Assembly: GCA_016793885.1 (NCBI GenBank)
Contig: JAEUHE010000272.1
Span: 1 to 38,263, forward strand
DNA from: Verrucomicrobiales bacterium
GTDB lineage: Bacteria; Verrucomicrobiota; Verrucomicrobiia; Limisphaerales; UBA11320
DNA: 38,263 nucleotides
Direction: 5' to 3'
The translations under genes were made by a program, and so were the position numbers. Below are positions 1 to 9,330 of this stretch, piece by piece. Positions within the stretch are counted from its first letter, which is position 1, and each line of letters begins with the position of its first letter. Below the pieces are notes generated by a model. That model made no database searches, had not been told where the DNA came from, and was given only the letters and a program-made list of their open reading frames with translations.

Positions 1-613
1 TGTAGTCGCCGGCATCGAGGGCTTCCTTGGCGATGAGCGCCCGTCCCAGTCCCACCGCCGCAACTCCTGCTTTGAACCACGCGCCCAGGCTTTGGGGATT
101 CACCACTTCCATACCGGTCGGCATGATCCGCGTCCACGGACAGGGCCCGAGCAGGGCTTTGACAAAACCCGGACCGCCGGCGGCTTCACAAGGGAAGAGC
201 TTCACGATCTCGACGCCCAGGGATTCGGCCTCGCTAATCTCAGTGGCGGTGGCGCAGCCCGGCAAGTAGGGGATCTTGCGACGGTTGCAGAGGAGAGCCA
301 CAGCAGGGTTGAAAGAGGGTCCCACGATGAAGTTGGCCCCTTGGGCGATGAAGAGGGCGGCTGTGGCTTCCTCCACGATCGAGCCGACTCCCAGAATGAC
401 ATCCGGGTTCTGCTTGCGGCAGGTCTGCACCAAAGTCTTGAAGGTTTCAATGGCCTGATCGCCTCGATTGGTGAACTCGAAGGAACTGATCCCCGATTGA
501 GCACACGCCCCCACCACCTGGGCGGTTGTGACGGGATCGGCATGATAGAAAACGGGAACGATCCCTTCGCCAATGATGCGGTTCAGAACTTCCAAACGAG
601 AAAAGCGAGCCAT
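1..613 (-). CDS. eda: KDPG/KHG aldolase family protein (3' end outside window)
   Basis: Class I aldolase that splits 2-keto-3-deoxy-6-phosphogluconate (or 4-hydroxy-2-oxoglutarate) to pyruvate plus glyceraldehyde 3-phosphate (or glyoxylate) in the cytoplasm. The frame reads from an ATG at 613 down to base 1, giving 204 residues without a stop. The family is usually 205-220 residues, so only a few are missing. Visible marks are FEFTNR (E46, the position of the catalytic Glu), the VGPSFNP phosphate-loop region near residue 97, the Schiff-base lysine K138 in VKLFP, and PTG at 165-167. The usual PTGG is PTGM here. It diverges from the oxidoreductase gene at 714, which suggests a sugar-acid catabolic context. 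It could be a paralogue acting on another 2-keto-3-deoxy acid. Confidence 0.88.
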   Translation of the reverse strand, partial: MARFSRLEVLNRIIGEGIVPVFYHADPVTTAQVVGACAQSGISSFEFTNRGDQAIETFKTLVQTCRKQNPDVILGVGSIVEEATAALFIAQGANFIVGPSFNPAVALLCNRRKIPYLPGCATATEISEAESLGVEIVKLFPCEAAGGPGFVKALLGPCPWTRIMPTGMEVVNPQSLGAWFKAGVAAVGLGRALIAKEALDAGDY

Positions 614-645
614 GGCTGAAATCAAACCGGGTTTTGTTGGCTGAG

Positions 646-676
646 GCAATCGGCAATTACGGGCCGAGTCGATTGC
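646..676. promoter_or_regulatory. Inverted repeat in the divergent intergenic region
   Basis: The 100 bp between the aldolase and oxidoreductase start codons holds a perfect 7 bp inverted repeat, GCAATCG (646-652) and CGATTGC (670-676), with a 17 bp spacer. Its place between two divergent genes fits an operator serving both. No convincing -35/-10 pair was found, so the assignment rests on symmetry and position only. Confidence 0.3.
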
Positions 677-713
677 GGTTGCCACGGCGGGACGCCGAGC
701 TTAGAACCGGCGC

Positions 714-1997
714 ATGAATCCACCCGTCCTTTCCCGTCGGACCTTTGTCCGCGAGGCCAGCCTGGCCGCTGGGGCTCTCGCTTGGAACGCAGCCAGTGTT
801 GCCAGAGCTGCGGGAGCCAATGATCGAATTCGCATCGGAATCATCGGGGCGGGGGGCATGGGAGGGGGACATCTCGGTAGCCTGCTCAAGAAGTCGCAGC
901 AGGAAAACATTCAGGTTGTGGCGGTGAGCGATGTGTATCAGCGCCGTCTGCAGCGGGCGCGGCAGTCCTGCCAGGGCGAGGCGTATGCGGACTATCGTCG
1001 GCTGTTGGAACGCCCCGATATCGATGCGGTGCTCATTGCCACCCCGGATCATTGGCATGCCAAGATCTCCATCGATGCCTTGGAGGCGGGAAAGCACGTC
1101 TACTGCGAAAAGCCGATGACCCATACCGTCGAGCAGGCCCTGGCGGTCCGACGGGCGGTCCGACGCTCGAAGAAGGTTTTTCAGGTCGGTCCGAATGCCA
1201 CGGCCAACGACGGATACTGGAAGGCGCACGACGCCATCCAGCAAGGGCGTATTGGGAAGGTGACCTGGGCGCACGGGAGCTACAATCGCAACGCGCGGAC
1301 CTGTCTGTTCAATGAGCACCAAAAGATCGATCCGACTGCCGGGCCGGGACGTCCCGGTGAGGATCATATCGACTGGGACATGTGGCTAGGTCATGCCTGG
1401 GGCCTGGCACCGAAGATTGAGTGGAACCCGGAGCATTTCTTCCGCTTCAGAAAATACTGGCCCTACAACGGCGGGGTCGCGACGGATCTGCTTTATCACA
1501 AACTAGCTCCCCTGCTGATCGCGGTCGCGGGAGCCGACGGCGAGTTTCCGTCGCGAGTCAACGCCAACGGCGGCCTGTATATCGAGAAGGATGGGCGGGA
1601 TATCCCCGATGTCTTTATGCTGACCGCGGACTTCCCCAGCGAGTGGTCCCTGTTCCTGGTCAGTACCTTGACCAACGACGCGGGCATTCCGGATCGCGTC
1701 TACGGCAAACATGGGACTCTTGAGTTGGGCGGAGAACCGAATTTACGCTGGAACGGAGACTTCAAGGAGGAGTTCAAAGCCAAGAATGGCGGGTTGGAGG
1801 AAGCGCGCCTCACGCTGGACCCTCGTCGCGACCTGGAAAATAATTGGATCGACGCGATGCGAGGAAACGCGAAGGTTCACTGCAACGTGGAATTGGGATG
1901 CGCCACCATGGTGACGATCAAGATGGCAGTGGAGAGTTACCGACAAAAAAGGACGATGCTGTGGGACGCCAAAACGGAAACCGTCATCGCGAGCTGA
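714..1997 (+). CDS. Tat-exported Gfo/Idh/MocA family oxidoreductase
   Basis: NAD(P)-dependent sugar dehydrogenase of the Gfo/Idh/MocA superfamily, 427 residues. The N terminus has a twin-arginine signal (SRRTFVREASLAAGALAW, from residue 7) with likely cleavage after ARA near residue 32, so it probably folds with its cofactor in the cytoplasm and is exported to the periplasm. The Rossmann loop is GAGGMG (45-50). The catalytic-site lysine lies in CEKP (131-134), with the C-terminal GFO_IDH_MocA_C-like domain after it. The DUF1080 gene follows after only 5 bp. Exported members next to DUF1080 proteins take part in 3-keto-glycoside metabolism in other Bacteroidota and Verrucomicrobiota; the exact substrate cannot be read here. 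Confidence 0.9.
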   Translation: MNPPVLSRRTFVREASLAAGALAWNAASVARAAGANDRIRIGIIGAGGMGGGHLGSLLKKSQQENIQVVAVSDVYQRRLQRARQSCQGEAYADYRRLLERPDIDAVLIATPDHWHAKISIDALEAGKHVYCEKPMTHTVEQALAVRRAVRRSKKVFQVGPNATANDGYWKAHDAIQQGRIGKVTWAHGSYNRNARTCLFNEHQKIDPTAGPGRPGEDHIDWDMWLGHAWGLAPKIEWNPEHFFRFRKYWPYNGGVATDLLYHKLAPLLIAVAGADGEFPSRVNANGGLYIEKDGRDIPDVFMLTADFPSEWSLFLVSTLTNDAGIPDRVYGKHGTLELGGEPNLRWNGDFKEEFKAKNGGLEEARLTLDPRRDLENNWIDAMRGNAKVHCNVELGCATMVTIKMAVESYRQKRTMLWDAKTETVIAS

Positions 1998-2002
1998 TTC
2001 CC

Positions 2003-2764
2003 ATGAAAAGCCTCTCTTTGGAACGGTTTCAATGGATCATCGCTGCTGCGCTCGTCGGCCTCGTCAGCCTGGTTTCCGGGATGGCCGCTTCGGTGGACAA
2101 TACCCTGAGTGAGTCGGAGCGAGAGCAAGGATGGATCTTGCTGTTCGATGGAAGGAGCCACGCGGGGTGGATGAATAGTGATGGGTCGACGCCGCGCACC
2201 CCGGTGGTGGAGGGCAGCTTGAATCCGCATCGGGCCGGCCATTACATGCTAGTCCACACCCAGCAATGGGCCGACTTTACCCTCTCGTTGGATTTCAAGA
2301 TTAGTTCCCGGTGCAATAGCGGCATCTTTCTGCGCACGCACAGCCTGACGCCGCGTCCCAGGAAGGATGTGGGAGTTAACGGCTTGGAGGTCGCCATCGA
2401 CGATACCAGCACGGCTGGGTATCACGATACCGGGGCCTTGTACGACCTCTCGAAACCGAGCCGCAACGCGATGCGTCCGGTGGGGCAATGGAATCGTTTG
2501 GAGATTACCTGTCAGGGTAATCGCGTGACCGTGGTGATCAATGGGCAGCGGGTGAACGAGGTTGATCTAGATCGTTTTGCAGCGCCGCATCGGCGTCCCG
2601 ATGGCTCCGAGCACAAGTTCGATGTGGCTTATAAGGATCATCCACGCAAAGGATACATAGGACTGCAGGATCATGGGAGTCCCTGCTGGTACAAGAACAT
2701 CAAACTGAGAGTTCTCCCAAGTGACCTTCCCGCCGAAAGCGCCGGCGAGAAGGTCCTTAGATAG
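2003..2764 (+). CDS. DUF1080 protein (3-keto-disaccharide hydrolase-like), secreted
   Basis: A 253-residue protein with an N-terminal hydrophobic segment (about residues 11-28, ending near GMAAS) that should act as a signal peptide or anchor. The rest is one DUF1080 (PF06439) concanavalin-like domain. It has the family opening [10 protein letters not shown], then the core beta strands with the [15 protein letters not shown] stretch, and the closing [20 protein letters not shown] region. Related proteins cleave 3-keto-glycosides by hydrolysis or elimination. The start at 2003 was chosen because it lies 5 bp after the oxidoreductase stop and begins a plausible signal peptide; the frame is open further upstream inside that gene. 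The last 8 bp (2757-2764) overlap the 3' end of clpB on the other strand. Confidence 0.87.
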   Translation: MKSLSLERFQWIIAAALVGLVSLVSGMAASVDNTLSESEREQGWILLFDGRSHAGWMNSDGSTPRTPVVEGSLNPHRAGHYMLVHTQQWADFTLSLDFKISSRCNSGIFLRTHSLTPRPRKDVGVNGLEVAIDDTSTAGYHDTGALYDLSKPSRNAMRPVGQWNRLEITCQGNRVTVVINGQRVNEVDLDRFAAPHRRPDGSEHKFDVAYKDHPRKGYIGLQDHGSPCWYKNIKLRVLPSDLPAESAGEKVLR

Positions 2765-5384
2765 CTCGTTTCTCCTGAGGCGAGGAGGTGAAGATGAGCT
2801 CGTCATCGGCGGCCGTGACCGAGATCCGGTCCCCCGGCTTGAACTTGCCCTCGAGCAGTTGCAGCGACAGCGGGTCGAGCAGATGCTCTTGGATGGCGCG
2901 CTTAAGCGGCCTGGCCCCGAATTGAGGATCATATCCTTTCTTGCTGAGGAACACGCGGGCCGCCGCATCCGGTTCGATGCCCAGATTCTGGGCCGCTAGG
3001 CGCTTCGCCACCCGTTCCAGCTGGATGTCCACGATGGAGGTAATCTGCTTGGCGTCCAGGCTGTGGAAGATGATGATGTCGTCCACCCGATTCAAAAACT
3101 CCGGGCGGAAATGCCCTCGCAGCTCGCTTTGCACGCGCTTTTCCATTTCGCCGACTTCGCGTGCTGTCGGGGTGCCATCGCGATAGTAATCTTGGATGAT
3201 CGGTGAGCCGATGTTGCTGGTCATGATGACCACCGTGTTTTTGAAATCGACAGTTCGCCCCTGCCCATCGGTCAGACGTCCGTCATCCAGGACTTGAAGC
3301 AACACGTTGAACACGTCGCCGTGTGCTTTCTCGATCTCATCAAAGAGGATCACCGTGTACGGACGGCGCCGGACAGTCTCGCTCAGTTGTCCGCCCTCCT
3401 CGTAACCCACATATCCGGGGGGCGCGCCGATGAGCCGGGCGACGCTGTGCTTCTCCATGTATTCGCTCATGTCGATGCGGACCAGCGCCGTGTCATCGTC
3501 AAAGAGGAATTCGGCCAAGGCCTTGGCCAACTCGGTCTTGCCCACGCCGGTCGGCCCTAGGAAGATGAACGAGCCGACGGGCCGGTTGGGATCCTGAAGG
3601 CCACTGCGGGCTCGTCGCACGGCGTTGGAGACCGCCTTGATCGCCTCGCTTTGGCCAATCACCCGCTGTTGCAGCCGCTCCTCCATGCGAACGAGTTTCG
3701 CCCGCTCGCCTTCGAGTAGTTTGGTGACGGGGATGTGGGTCCAGGCGGCGACGACCTCGGCGATATCCTCATCGGTTACCTCCTGCTTCAGGAGTCGAGG
3801 TCCGGTTTCCTCTTTCTTGAGGGCCACCTCGGTTTTCTGGAGTTTTTCCTGCAGCTCGGGCAGCCGCCCGTAACGAATCTGGCTGGCCAGGTTGAGGTCC
3901 CCGGAGCGTTCGGCTTTTTCCAGTTCCTGCTTGGCCTGTTCGAGCTGTCCGTTGAGGATGCTCACCGCATCGATGGCGGCTTTTTCGTTCTCCCATTGCG
4001 CTTTGAGCTTGGAAGCGCTTTCCCTCAGATTCGCGAGTTCTTCCTGCAAGCGCTTCAAGCGTTCCTGCGAGGCGGCATCCTTTTCCTTCTTGAGGGCGGT
4101 TTGCTCGATTTCCCGCTGCATGATCTGGCGCTCCAGCTGATCGATTTCGGTAGGCTTTGAGTCCAACTCCATGCGCAGCCGCGAGGCGGCCTCGTCCATC
4201 AGGTCGACGGCTTTGTCGGGCAGGAACCGGTCGGTGATATACCGCTGGGACAGCGTGGCGGCGGCGACAATCGCCGCATCCTGGATGCGAATTCCATGAT
4301 GGACCTCGTAGCGCTCCTTGAGGCCCCGCAGAATCGCGATGGTATCCTCCACGCTGGGCTCCGCCACCGTGACGGGCTGGAAGCGCCGTTCGAGCGCAGG
4401 ATCCTTCTCAATGTGCTTGCGGTATTCGTCGAGCGTTGTCGCCCCGATGCAGCGCAACTCGCCGCGGGCGAGCTGAGGTTTCAGCAGGTTGGCGGCATCC
4501 GCGGTGCCTTCCGCCTTGCCCGCGCCGACCAGTGTATGCAGCTCATCGATAAAGAGAATGATGCGCCCCTCGCTGGCGGTGATTTCCTTGAGAAAGGCTT
4601 TCAAGCGTTCCTCGAACTCACCTCGGTATTTCGCCCCGGCAATCATCGCCCCCAGGTCCATGGCGATGAGCTTTTTGTTTTTGAGCGACTCCGGGATGTC
4701 GCCACTCACGATTCGGCGCGCCAATCCCTCCGCGATGGCTGTCTTGCCCACGCCCGGCTCTCCGATCAGCACCGGATTGTTTTTGGTTCGGCGTGTCAGC
4801 ACCTGCATGACCCGACGAATCTCATCGTCGCGTCCGATCACCGGGTCAATCTTGCCAGACCGGGCCAATGCCGTGAGATCGCGCCCGTATTTTTCCAGAG
4901 CCTGAAACTTGTCCTCCGGTGTTTCGTCGGTGACCCGCTGGTTGCCGCGCAGATCAACCAAAGTCTTGAGCACGTTGTCCCGCGTGATGCCGTATTGGCT
5001 GAGCAGCTTTTTGAGAGATCCGGTGGCTTCGCCAATGAGGGCCAGGAATAGGTGCTCGGTGCTGATGTAGTCATCCTTCAGCTTCTCAGCCTCCTTCGGC
5101 GCAGCGTCGAGGGTGCGTTTTAGGGACTGGCTGGCAAAAAGGTCAAGGGAGGTGGAACCGGCCACTTTCGGCCGTCGATCCAACTCGGACTTTACGGTCT
5201 GCGTGAAGGCGGGCAGGGGCACTCCCAGCTTGCTGAGCAGGGGCTGAACCAGCCCTTCCGGCTGCTCCACCAGAGCCGCGAGCAGGTGCTCGACGTCGAG
5301 TTCCTGATGGGAGCGCTGTTGGGCAAGCTGCTGCGCGGCCTCCATGGCTTCGCGCGCCTTGATGGTCAGTTTGTCCTTTTGCAT
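2757..5384 (-). CDS. clpB: ATP-dependent chaperone ClpB
   Basis: Hexameric AAA+ disaggregase working with DnaK to rescue aggregated proteins. The 875 residues match the family length. Order: two Clp_N repeats (about 1-145), NBD1 with Walker A GEPGVGKT (208-215) and Walker B ILFIDE, a long coiled-coil M domain (about 405-530) that separates ClpB from ClpA/C, NBD2 with Walker A GPTGVGKT (610-617), and a D2-small C-terminal domain. The pore loop KYRGEFEER (252-260) is present. The frame stays open 32 codons upstream to 5480, but the MQKDKLT start at 5384 matches family N termini, and a promoter lies inside the upstream stretch. birA diverges from it. Confidence 0.96.
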   Translation of the reverse strand: MQKDKLTIKAREAMEAAQQLAQQRSHQELDVEHLLAALVEQPEGLVQPLLSKLGVPLPAFTQTVKSELDRRPKVAGSTSLDLFASQSLKRTLDAAPKEAEKLKDDYISTEHLFLALIGEATGSLKKLLSQYGITRDNVLKTLVDLRGNQRVTDETPEDKFQALEKYGRDLTALARSGKIDPVIGRDDEIRRVMQVLTRRTKNNPVLIGEPGVGKTAIAEGLARRIVSGDIPESLKNKKLIAMDLGAMIAGAKYRGEFEERLKAFLKEITASEGRIILFIDELHTLVGAGKAEGTADAANLLKPQLARGELRCIGATTLDEYRKHIEKDPALERRFQPVTVAEPSVEDTIAILRGLKERYEVHHGIRIQDAAIVAAATLSQRYITDRFLPDKAVDLMDEAASRLRMELDSKPTEIDQLERQIMQREIEQTALKKEKDAASQERLKRLQEELANLRESASKLKAQWENEKAAIDAVSILNGQLEQAKQELEKAERSGDLNLASQIRYGRLPELQEKLQKTEVALKKEETGPRLLKQEVTDEDIAEVVAAWTHIPVTKLLEGERAKLVRMEERLQQRVIGQSEAIKAVSNAVRRARSGLQDPNRPVGSFIFLGPTGVGKTELAKALAEFLFDDDTALVRIDMSEYMEKHSVARLIGAPPGYVGYEEGGQLSETVRRRPYTVILFDEIEKAHGDVFNVLLQVLDDGRLTDGQGRTVDFKNTVVIMTSNIGSPIIQDYYRDGTPTAREVGEMEKRVQSELRGHFRPEFLNRVDDIIIFHSLDAKQITSIVDIQLERVAKRLAAQNLGIEPDAAARVFLSKKGYDPQFGARPLKRAIQEHLLDPLSLQLLEGKFKPGDRISVTAADDELIFTSSPQEKRAI

Positions 5385-5391
5385 AGTTCTA

Positions 5392-5419
5392 TCAATATGA
5401 GTAGCGGCAGGGGTGTCAA
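5392..5419 (-). promoter_or_regulatory. Predicted sigma70-type promoter of clpB
   Basis: On the minus strand, TTGACA (5419-5414) and TATTGA (5397-5392) are separated by 16 bp. The -10 box ends 7 nt before the ATG at 5384, so transcription would begin at or next to the start codon, giving a leaderless or nearly leaderless mRNA. No CIRCE element (GCACTC inverted repeat) was seen, so heat control by HrcA is not supported. Confidence 0.5.
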
Positions 5420-5483
5420 GGCGCCGCATCGACCCTTGCTTTTCTCTTAGCCTCTTTTGGCTTTCCCGCGTAACCTGCATCGC

Positions 5484-6464
5484 GTGACGACCGACTCAGC
5501 CATCTTGCTCGCGCTCCGGGAGACCCACAGCCAAGGGATTTCCGGTGCGGCCCTGTCGGCGCAATTGGGCATCAGCCGTGCTGCCATTTGGGCGCGGGTC
5601 GAGGAGTTGAGAAAACTGGGCTACGAGATCGAGGCGAGTCCGCATCGGGGCTATCGGCTCCTGAAAGCTCCGGACGTGCTTCATCGGGATGACTTGATGA
5701 CCCGGCTGCGCCAACCTCGAGTGGTGGGGCGCGACGTCCGGGTCTTTAAGGAAACCACCTCCACGAATGATGTCGTCGAGAAGTTGGCTCGCGATGGCGT
5801 GCCTGAGGGTGTGGTGGTCTTTGCCGAGTCGCAGACCAAGGGGCGTGGACGGCTGAGCCGCAGATGGGAATCGGCATCGGGGCGGGGGCTTTGGTTTTCG
5901 GTGCTGCTCCGGCCTAGAATGGAGCCGCAAGCCGCTACGCGCATCACCATTGCTGCGGCGGTATCCCTCGTCCGAGCCCTGCAGTCATTCACCGGCTTGG
6001 AGCTCACCATCAAGTGGCCTAACGATGTGCAGATCCGGGGGCGTAAGGTGGCTGGCATTCTTACGGAGCTGAGCGCGGAGATGGATTCCGTGCGTTACCT
6101 CGTTCTGGGTGTAGGACTCAACGTGAACCAGGCGGACACGGACTTTCCAAAATCTTTGGACACTCTGGCCACCTCGCTTCGTCGGGAGTCCGGCCTCCTC
6201 TATGATCGAGCCTCCTTGGCGGTGAAGGTTTTGGATGAATTAGATCGCGATTACGGGCGTATTTGCCGTGGACAGTTCGAGGCGGTGGCCGACGAGTGGG
6301 AGCGGCATTGCAACACGCTGGGGAAGGCGGTTCGTATCCAGGTGGGCGATCGGGTGATTCAAGGTCGCGCGGAGTCCCTGGATGGCGAGGGAGCTCTACT
6401 GTTGCGCAGCAGTTACGGCAACCTGGAGCGCATCATCGGCGGGGATGTTACCGTTTTGAAATGA
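5484..6464 (+). CDS. birA: Biotin--[acetyl-CoA carboxylase] ligase with N-terminal HTH
   Basis: Attaches biotin to the biotin carboxyl carrier protein through biotinyl-AMP. Of 326 residues, about 1-60 form an HTH_11 DNA-binding domain ([19 protein letters not shown]), as in bifunctional BirA repressors. The catalytic domain has GRGRLSRRW (120-128), KWPNDV (177-182) and K188 in KVAGIL, with a BPL_C domain at the end. The GTG at 5484 was preferred to an in-frame ATG at 5457 because it places the HTH at the usual distance from the N terminus. The stop overlaps the coaX start by ATGA (6461-6464), indicating coupled translation. The HTH suggests it may also regulate biotin genes, but none is in the window. 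Confidence 0.92.
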   Translation: MTTDSAILLALRETHSQGISGAALSAQLGISRAAIWARVEELRKLGYEIEASPHRGYRLLKAPDVLHRDDLMTRLRQPRVVGRDVRVFKETTSTNDVVEKLARDGVPEGVVVFAESQTKGRGRLSRRWESASGRGLWFSVLLRPRMEPQAATRITIAAAVSLVRALQSFTGLELTIKWPNDVQIRGRKVAGILTELSAEMDSVRYLVLGVGLNVNQADTDFPKSLDTLATSLRRESGLLYDRASLAVKVLDELDRDYGRICRGQFEAVADEWERHCNTLGKAVRIQVGDRVIQGRAESLDGEGALLLRSSYGNLERIIGGDVTVLK

Positions 6465-7282
6465 TACTACTGTTTGACATTGGCAACACGCACACGCATG
6501 TGGGGCTGGCGGACGCCGGCCGCGTGTGCCGGCACACGGATATCCCCACCCGAGAGTGGGACAGCGGCAGCGCGGAGGCCCTGGTCAAGCGTTTCGTCGG
6601 CCTGACGAAGCTGGAGGGGGCGAGTGTGTGCAGCGTTGTGCCGCGGTGCACCCCGAAGGTCGTCGCCGCCACGCGAAGGAACTGGAATATTCCCGCACAC
6701 GTTCTGAGCTCAACCACGCTCCGGGGTGTGGGTATTCGTTATCCCAAACCTGAAACCATCGGCCCAGACCGCCTGTCCAACGCCCTGGCCGTGCGACTGC
6801 TCTACGGAACGCCGTCGCTGGTGGTGGATTTCGGAACGGCGGTGACGTTCGATGTGGTCAGTCGGGCGGGGGATTACATCGGCGGGGTCATTGCGCCCGG
6901 GCTGGCGGCAATGACCGATTATCTGCACGAGAAGACGGCCTTGCTTCCGAAGATTCGGATCCGCGATGTCAAAGCCTCGGTGGGCAAGAACACCGAGCAG
7001 GCGATGTTGATCGGCGCTGTTCACGGGTATCGCGGACTGGTGAAGGAGCTGATCGCGGAGCTGAAGCGCGACCTGGGCGTTCAATCCCTGCCGGTGGTGG
7101 CGACGGGTGGCTACGCGGCCCTGATGGCGCGCGGGGTTCCCGAGATCACCTCGGTCAATTCCTTGCTGACTTTGGAGGGGCTGCGGCTTGCTTGGCTGCT
7201 TCGGGAGGAGCCCTCGACGGGACGATCCGGAGGCGTCGGCACGCGGCGTCGGCCGCGTAAACTTCGCACGCATTCCTCTTGA
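6461..7282 (+). CDS. coaX: Type III pantothenate kinase
   Basis: First step of coenzyme A synthesis: ATP-dependent phosphorylation of pantothenate, in the cytoplasm. The protein has 273 residues. ASKHA-fold motifs are FDIGNTHTHVG (5-15, phosphate loop with D6), GPDR (101-104, catalytic D103), DFGTAVTFD (123-131) and GGVIAPGL. The ATG at 6461 overlaps the birA TGA, and the protein begins with the family MxLxxDIGN pattern. The C-terminal ~25 residues are Arg/Ser/Gly-rich and look like a lineage-specific tail. coaX next to birA is a common arrangement across bacteria. Confidence 0.95.
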   Translation: MILLFDIGNTHTHVGLADAGRVCRHTDIPTREWDSGSAEALVKRFVGLTKLEGASVCSVVPRCTPKVVAATRRNWNIPAHVLSSTTLRGVGIRYPKPETIGPDRLSNALAVRLLYGTPSLVVDFGTAVTFDVVSRAGDYIGGVIAPGLAAMTDYLHEKTALLPKIRIRDVKASVGKNTEQAMLIGAVHGYRGLVKELIAELKRDLGVQSLPVVATGGYAALMARGVPEITSVNSLLTLEGLRLAWLLREEPSTGRSGGVGTRRRPRKLRTHSS

Positions 7283-7316
7283 ATCTCTCACGCGAGCTTC
7301 GGACACTCTGACAAAC

Positions 7317-8123
7317 ATGAATCGAATTACGAAACGTTTCGCCGACCTGAAGCAGAAGGGCCAGAAGGGGCTGGTGGTCTATATCGGGGCTGGCGATCCG
7401 CATCTCGAGGCGACCCGGCAGTTGGCGCTCGCGTTTGATGGCGCCGGCGTGGACGTGCTGGAGCTGGGGATTCCCTTCAGCGATCCGTTGGCCGATGGTG
7501 TGGTGAACCAGTTGGCCGCTCAGCGCGGTCTGGACTCGGGAACCACGCCTGCGAAGGTGTTGGCAACTGTCGCCGCCATCCGAAAGGACTCCGAGATCCC
7601 GATCGTGTTCTTCGTGTATTACAATTTGTTGCACCGATACGGCCTGGAGAAATTCATCCAGGATTCGCGGGCGGCTGGAGTGGATGGCCTGCTGGTCCTG
7701 GATCTCCCGCCTGAGGAGTCCGGCAATTACGCGCAGCTCATGACGCAGGCGGGGCTGGCTCCGATCTTTCTGCTGGCACCGACGACGCCGGAGGACCGCG
7801 TGGAGTCCATTGTGCGCAATGGCTCGGGTTTCCTTTACTACATCTCCCGCGAGGGCGTCACGGGCATGCAGGCACAGGTGTCCAACACCATCGCGCCGAT
7901 GATCGCGATGATTCGTCGTCACACGGAGCTGCCCATCGCCATCGGCTTTGGCATCTCCAATCCGGAGCAGGCGCGGCAGGTCGCCGCACATTCCGAAGCG
8001 ATCGTCGTGGGCAGCGCCGTCGTGAACCAGGTAGCCGAAAATGGCCAGAGTCCGGATCTGGTTCCCAAGCTAGGAAAGTTCGTTCAATCGCTGGCTCAAG
8101 CCATCAAGAGCCCCACCGCATGA
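7317..8123 (+). CDS. trpA: Tryptophan synthase alpha subunit
   Basis: Cleaves indole-3-glycerol phosphate to indole and glyceraldehyde 3-phosphate, passing indole to TrpB. The protein has 268 residues, the usual length. The catalytic pair is E49 in ELGIPFSDPLADG and D60 in the same signature, at family-standard numbering. YYNLLHRYG, YYISREGVTG and the GFGISNPEQA phosphate-binding loop are also present. GPV after the signature is GVV here. No other trp gene is in the window, so trpA is separated from trpB here. Its TGA overlaps the manC ATG by four bases (8120-8123). Confidence 0.95.
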   Translation: MNRITKRFADLKQKGQKGLVVYIGAGDPHLEATRQLALAFDGAGVDVLELGIPFSDPLADGVVNQLAAQRGLDSGTTPAKVLATVAAIRKDSEIPIVFFVYYNLLHRYGLEKFIQDSRAAGVDGLLVLDLPPEESGNYAQLMTQAGLAPIFLLAPTTPEDRVESIVRNGSGFLYYISREGVTGMQAQVSNTIAPMIAMIRRHTELPIAIGFGISNPEQARQVAAHSEAIVVGSAVVNQVAENGQSPDLVPKLGKFVQSLAQAIKSPTA

Positions 8124-9268
8124 AAAGCACCCGTTCCGTGAAGCGAGCTAAGCCCAACTCTGACCGGTACGTGGTCATCATGGCCGGTGGCAAAGGGGAG
8201 CGTTTTTGGCCCCTGAGCCGGCAGCAGACTCCCAAGCAATTGCTGGCGTTAGTCGGCAAACGGTCGTTTCTCCAGCAGGCGGTCGATCGGGTGCTTCCCC
8301 TCGTCCCCCTCCGCAACATTTTTATCATTACCAACGAGGTCCAGGCCCCGGCAGTGCGCCGGCAGCTGCCCAAGTTGCCCCCGGAGAATGTGGTGGCGGA
8401 GCCGTGCGGACGCGACACCTGTGCGGCGGTCACCCTGGGAGCGGCTCTGGTCGGGGCCCGTTCCACAACGGGGGTCATGGCCGTTCTACCGGCGGATCAT
8501 GTCATTCCTGACGAGAAAAAGTTTCAGCGAGTTCTCTCGGATTCTTTTGAGCTGGCCGCGCGCGGGCAGGTGATCGTGACTTTGGGAATCAAACCAACCG
8601 AGCCGGCCACCGGCTATGGTTACATTCGCACCGGGGTGGAGCTCCCTACTCCCCAGGGCATGAAACCCATGAAGACTGCTTTCTTCAAGGCGGAGCAGTT
8701 TGTGGAGAAGCCCCCATACGAACGCGCGGTCGAGTACGTGCAGAGCGGCCAGTATCGCTGGAACGCCGGCATGTTCATCTGGTCCTTCGTGACCGTCACT
8801 CAGGGCCTGGAGAAGCATCAGCCGGAGATGGCGGCCGCTTGTCAGCGCTGGTTTGCCGCCGCTCAAAAGCCCGGCCGATTGAAGAAGGTTTTGGCCAAGG
8901 AGTATCCGGAGATCCGCAAGATCTCCATCGATTACGCCCTGATGGAGCACGCCCAAAACGTGGTCTGCGCGGATGGCTCCTTCTCCTGGGACGATTTGGG
9001 CGCCTGGCCGGCTCTGGCCCGACATTTGCCCGCCGACGCCGAGGGAAACTGCTCGGTGGGCGACCTGGTCCAGGTCGGCGCGGAGCGCAACGTTGTTTTT
9101 GATGCCCGGACCAAGAACCGATCCCCCATCGCGGTCGTGGGCCTTCGTGACTCCATTGTGGTGCTGACGGATGATGCGACGCTCGTGGCCCACAAGAGCC
9201 AGGCGCAGAAGATCCGCGAGCTGGTTCAGAAGCTGGCCGCGGACAAGCGATATCGCCACTTGGTCTAG
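8120..9268 (+). CDS. manC: Mannose-1-phosphate guanylyltransferase
   Basis: Makes GDP-mannose from mannose 1-phosphate and GTP for polysaccharide or glycan synthesis. The protein has 382 residues. The nucleotidyltransferase signature is GGKGERFWPLS (23-33), with TPKQ just after it. FVEKP (194-198) and WNAGMFIW (214-221) are typical of ManC/GMP enzymes. It ends after the nucleotidyltransferase domain and left-handed beta-helix-like tail, and lacks the C-terminal cupin isomerase domain of bifunctional ManC/AlgA. Translation is probably coupled to trpA through the ATGA overlap. A phosphohexomutase at 28646-30082 could supply a hexose 1-phosphate substrate. Confidence 0.92.
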   Translation: MKSTRSVKRAKPNSDRYVVIMAGGKGERFWPLSRQQTPKQLLALVGKRSFLQQAVDRVLPLVPLRNIFIITNEVQAPAVRRQLPKLPPENVVAEPCGRDTCAAVTLGAALVGARSTTGVMAVLPADHVIPDEKKFQRVLSDSFELAARGQVIVTLGIKPTEPATGYGYIRTGVELPTPQGMKPMKTAFFKAEQFVEKPPYERAVEYVQSGQYRWNAGMFIWSFVTVTQGLEKHQPEMAAACQRWFAAAQKPGRLKKVLAKEYPEIRKISIDYALMEHAQNVVCADGSFSWDDLGAWPALARHLPADAEGNCSVGDLVQVGAERNVVFDARTKNRSPIAVVGLRDSIVVLTDDATLVAHKSQAQKIRELVQKLAADKRYRHLV

Positions 9269-9330
9269 CAACCTGTCAGGTTGATTTGCTGCTTGGTCTC
9301 CCGGTCCACCCTGGCGTACTCTGACGCCGA

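Noticed and set aside
5385..5480. An upstream ATG extending ClpB by 32 residues
   Set aside because: The extra residues do not match ClpB N termini, and a promoter-like pair lies within the stretch.
5384..5484. CIRCE heat-shock operator upstream of clpB
   Set aside because: No TTAGCACTC/GAGTGCTAA-type inverted repeat was found between clpB and birA.
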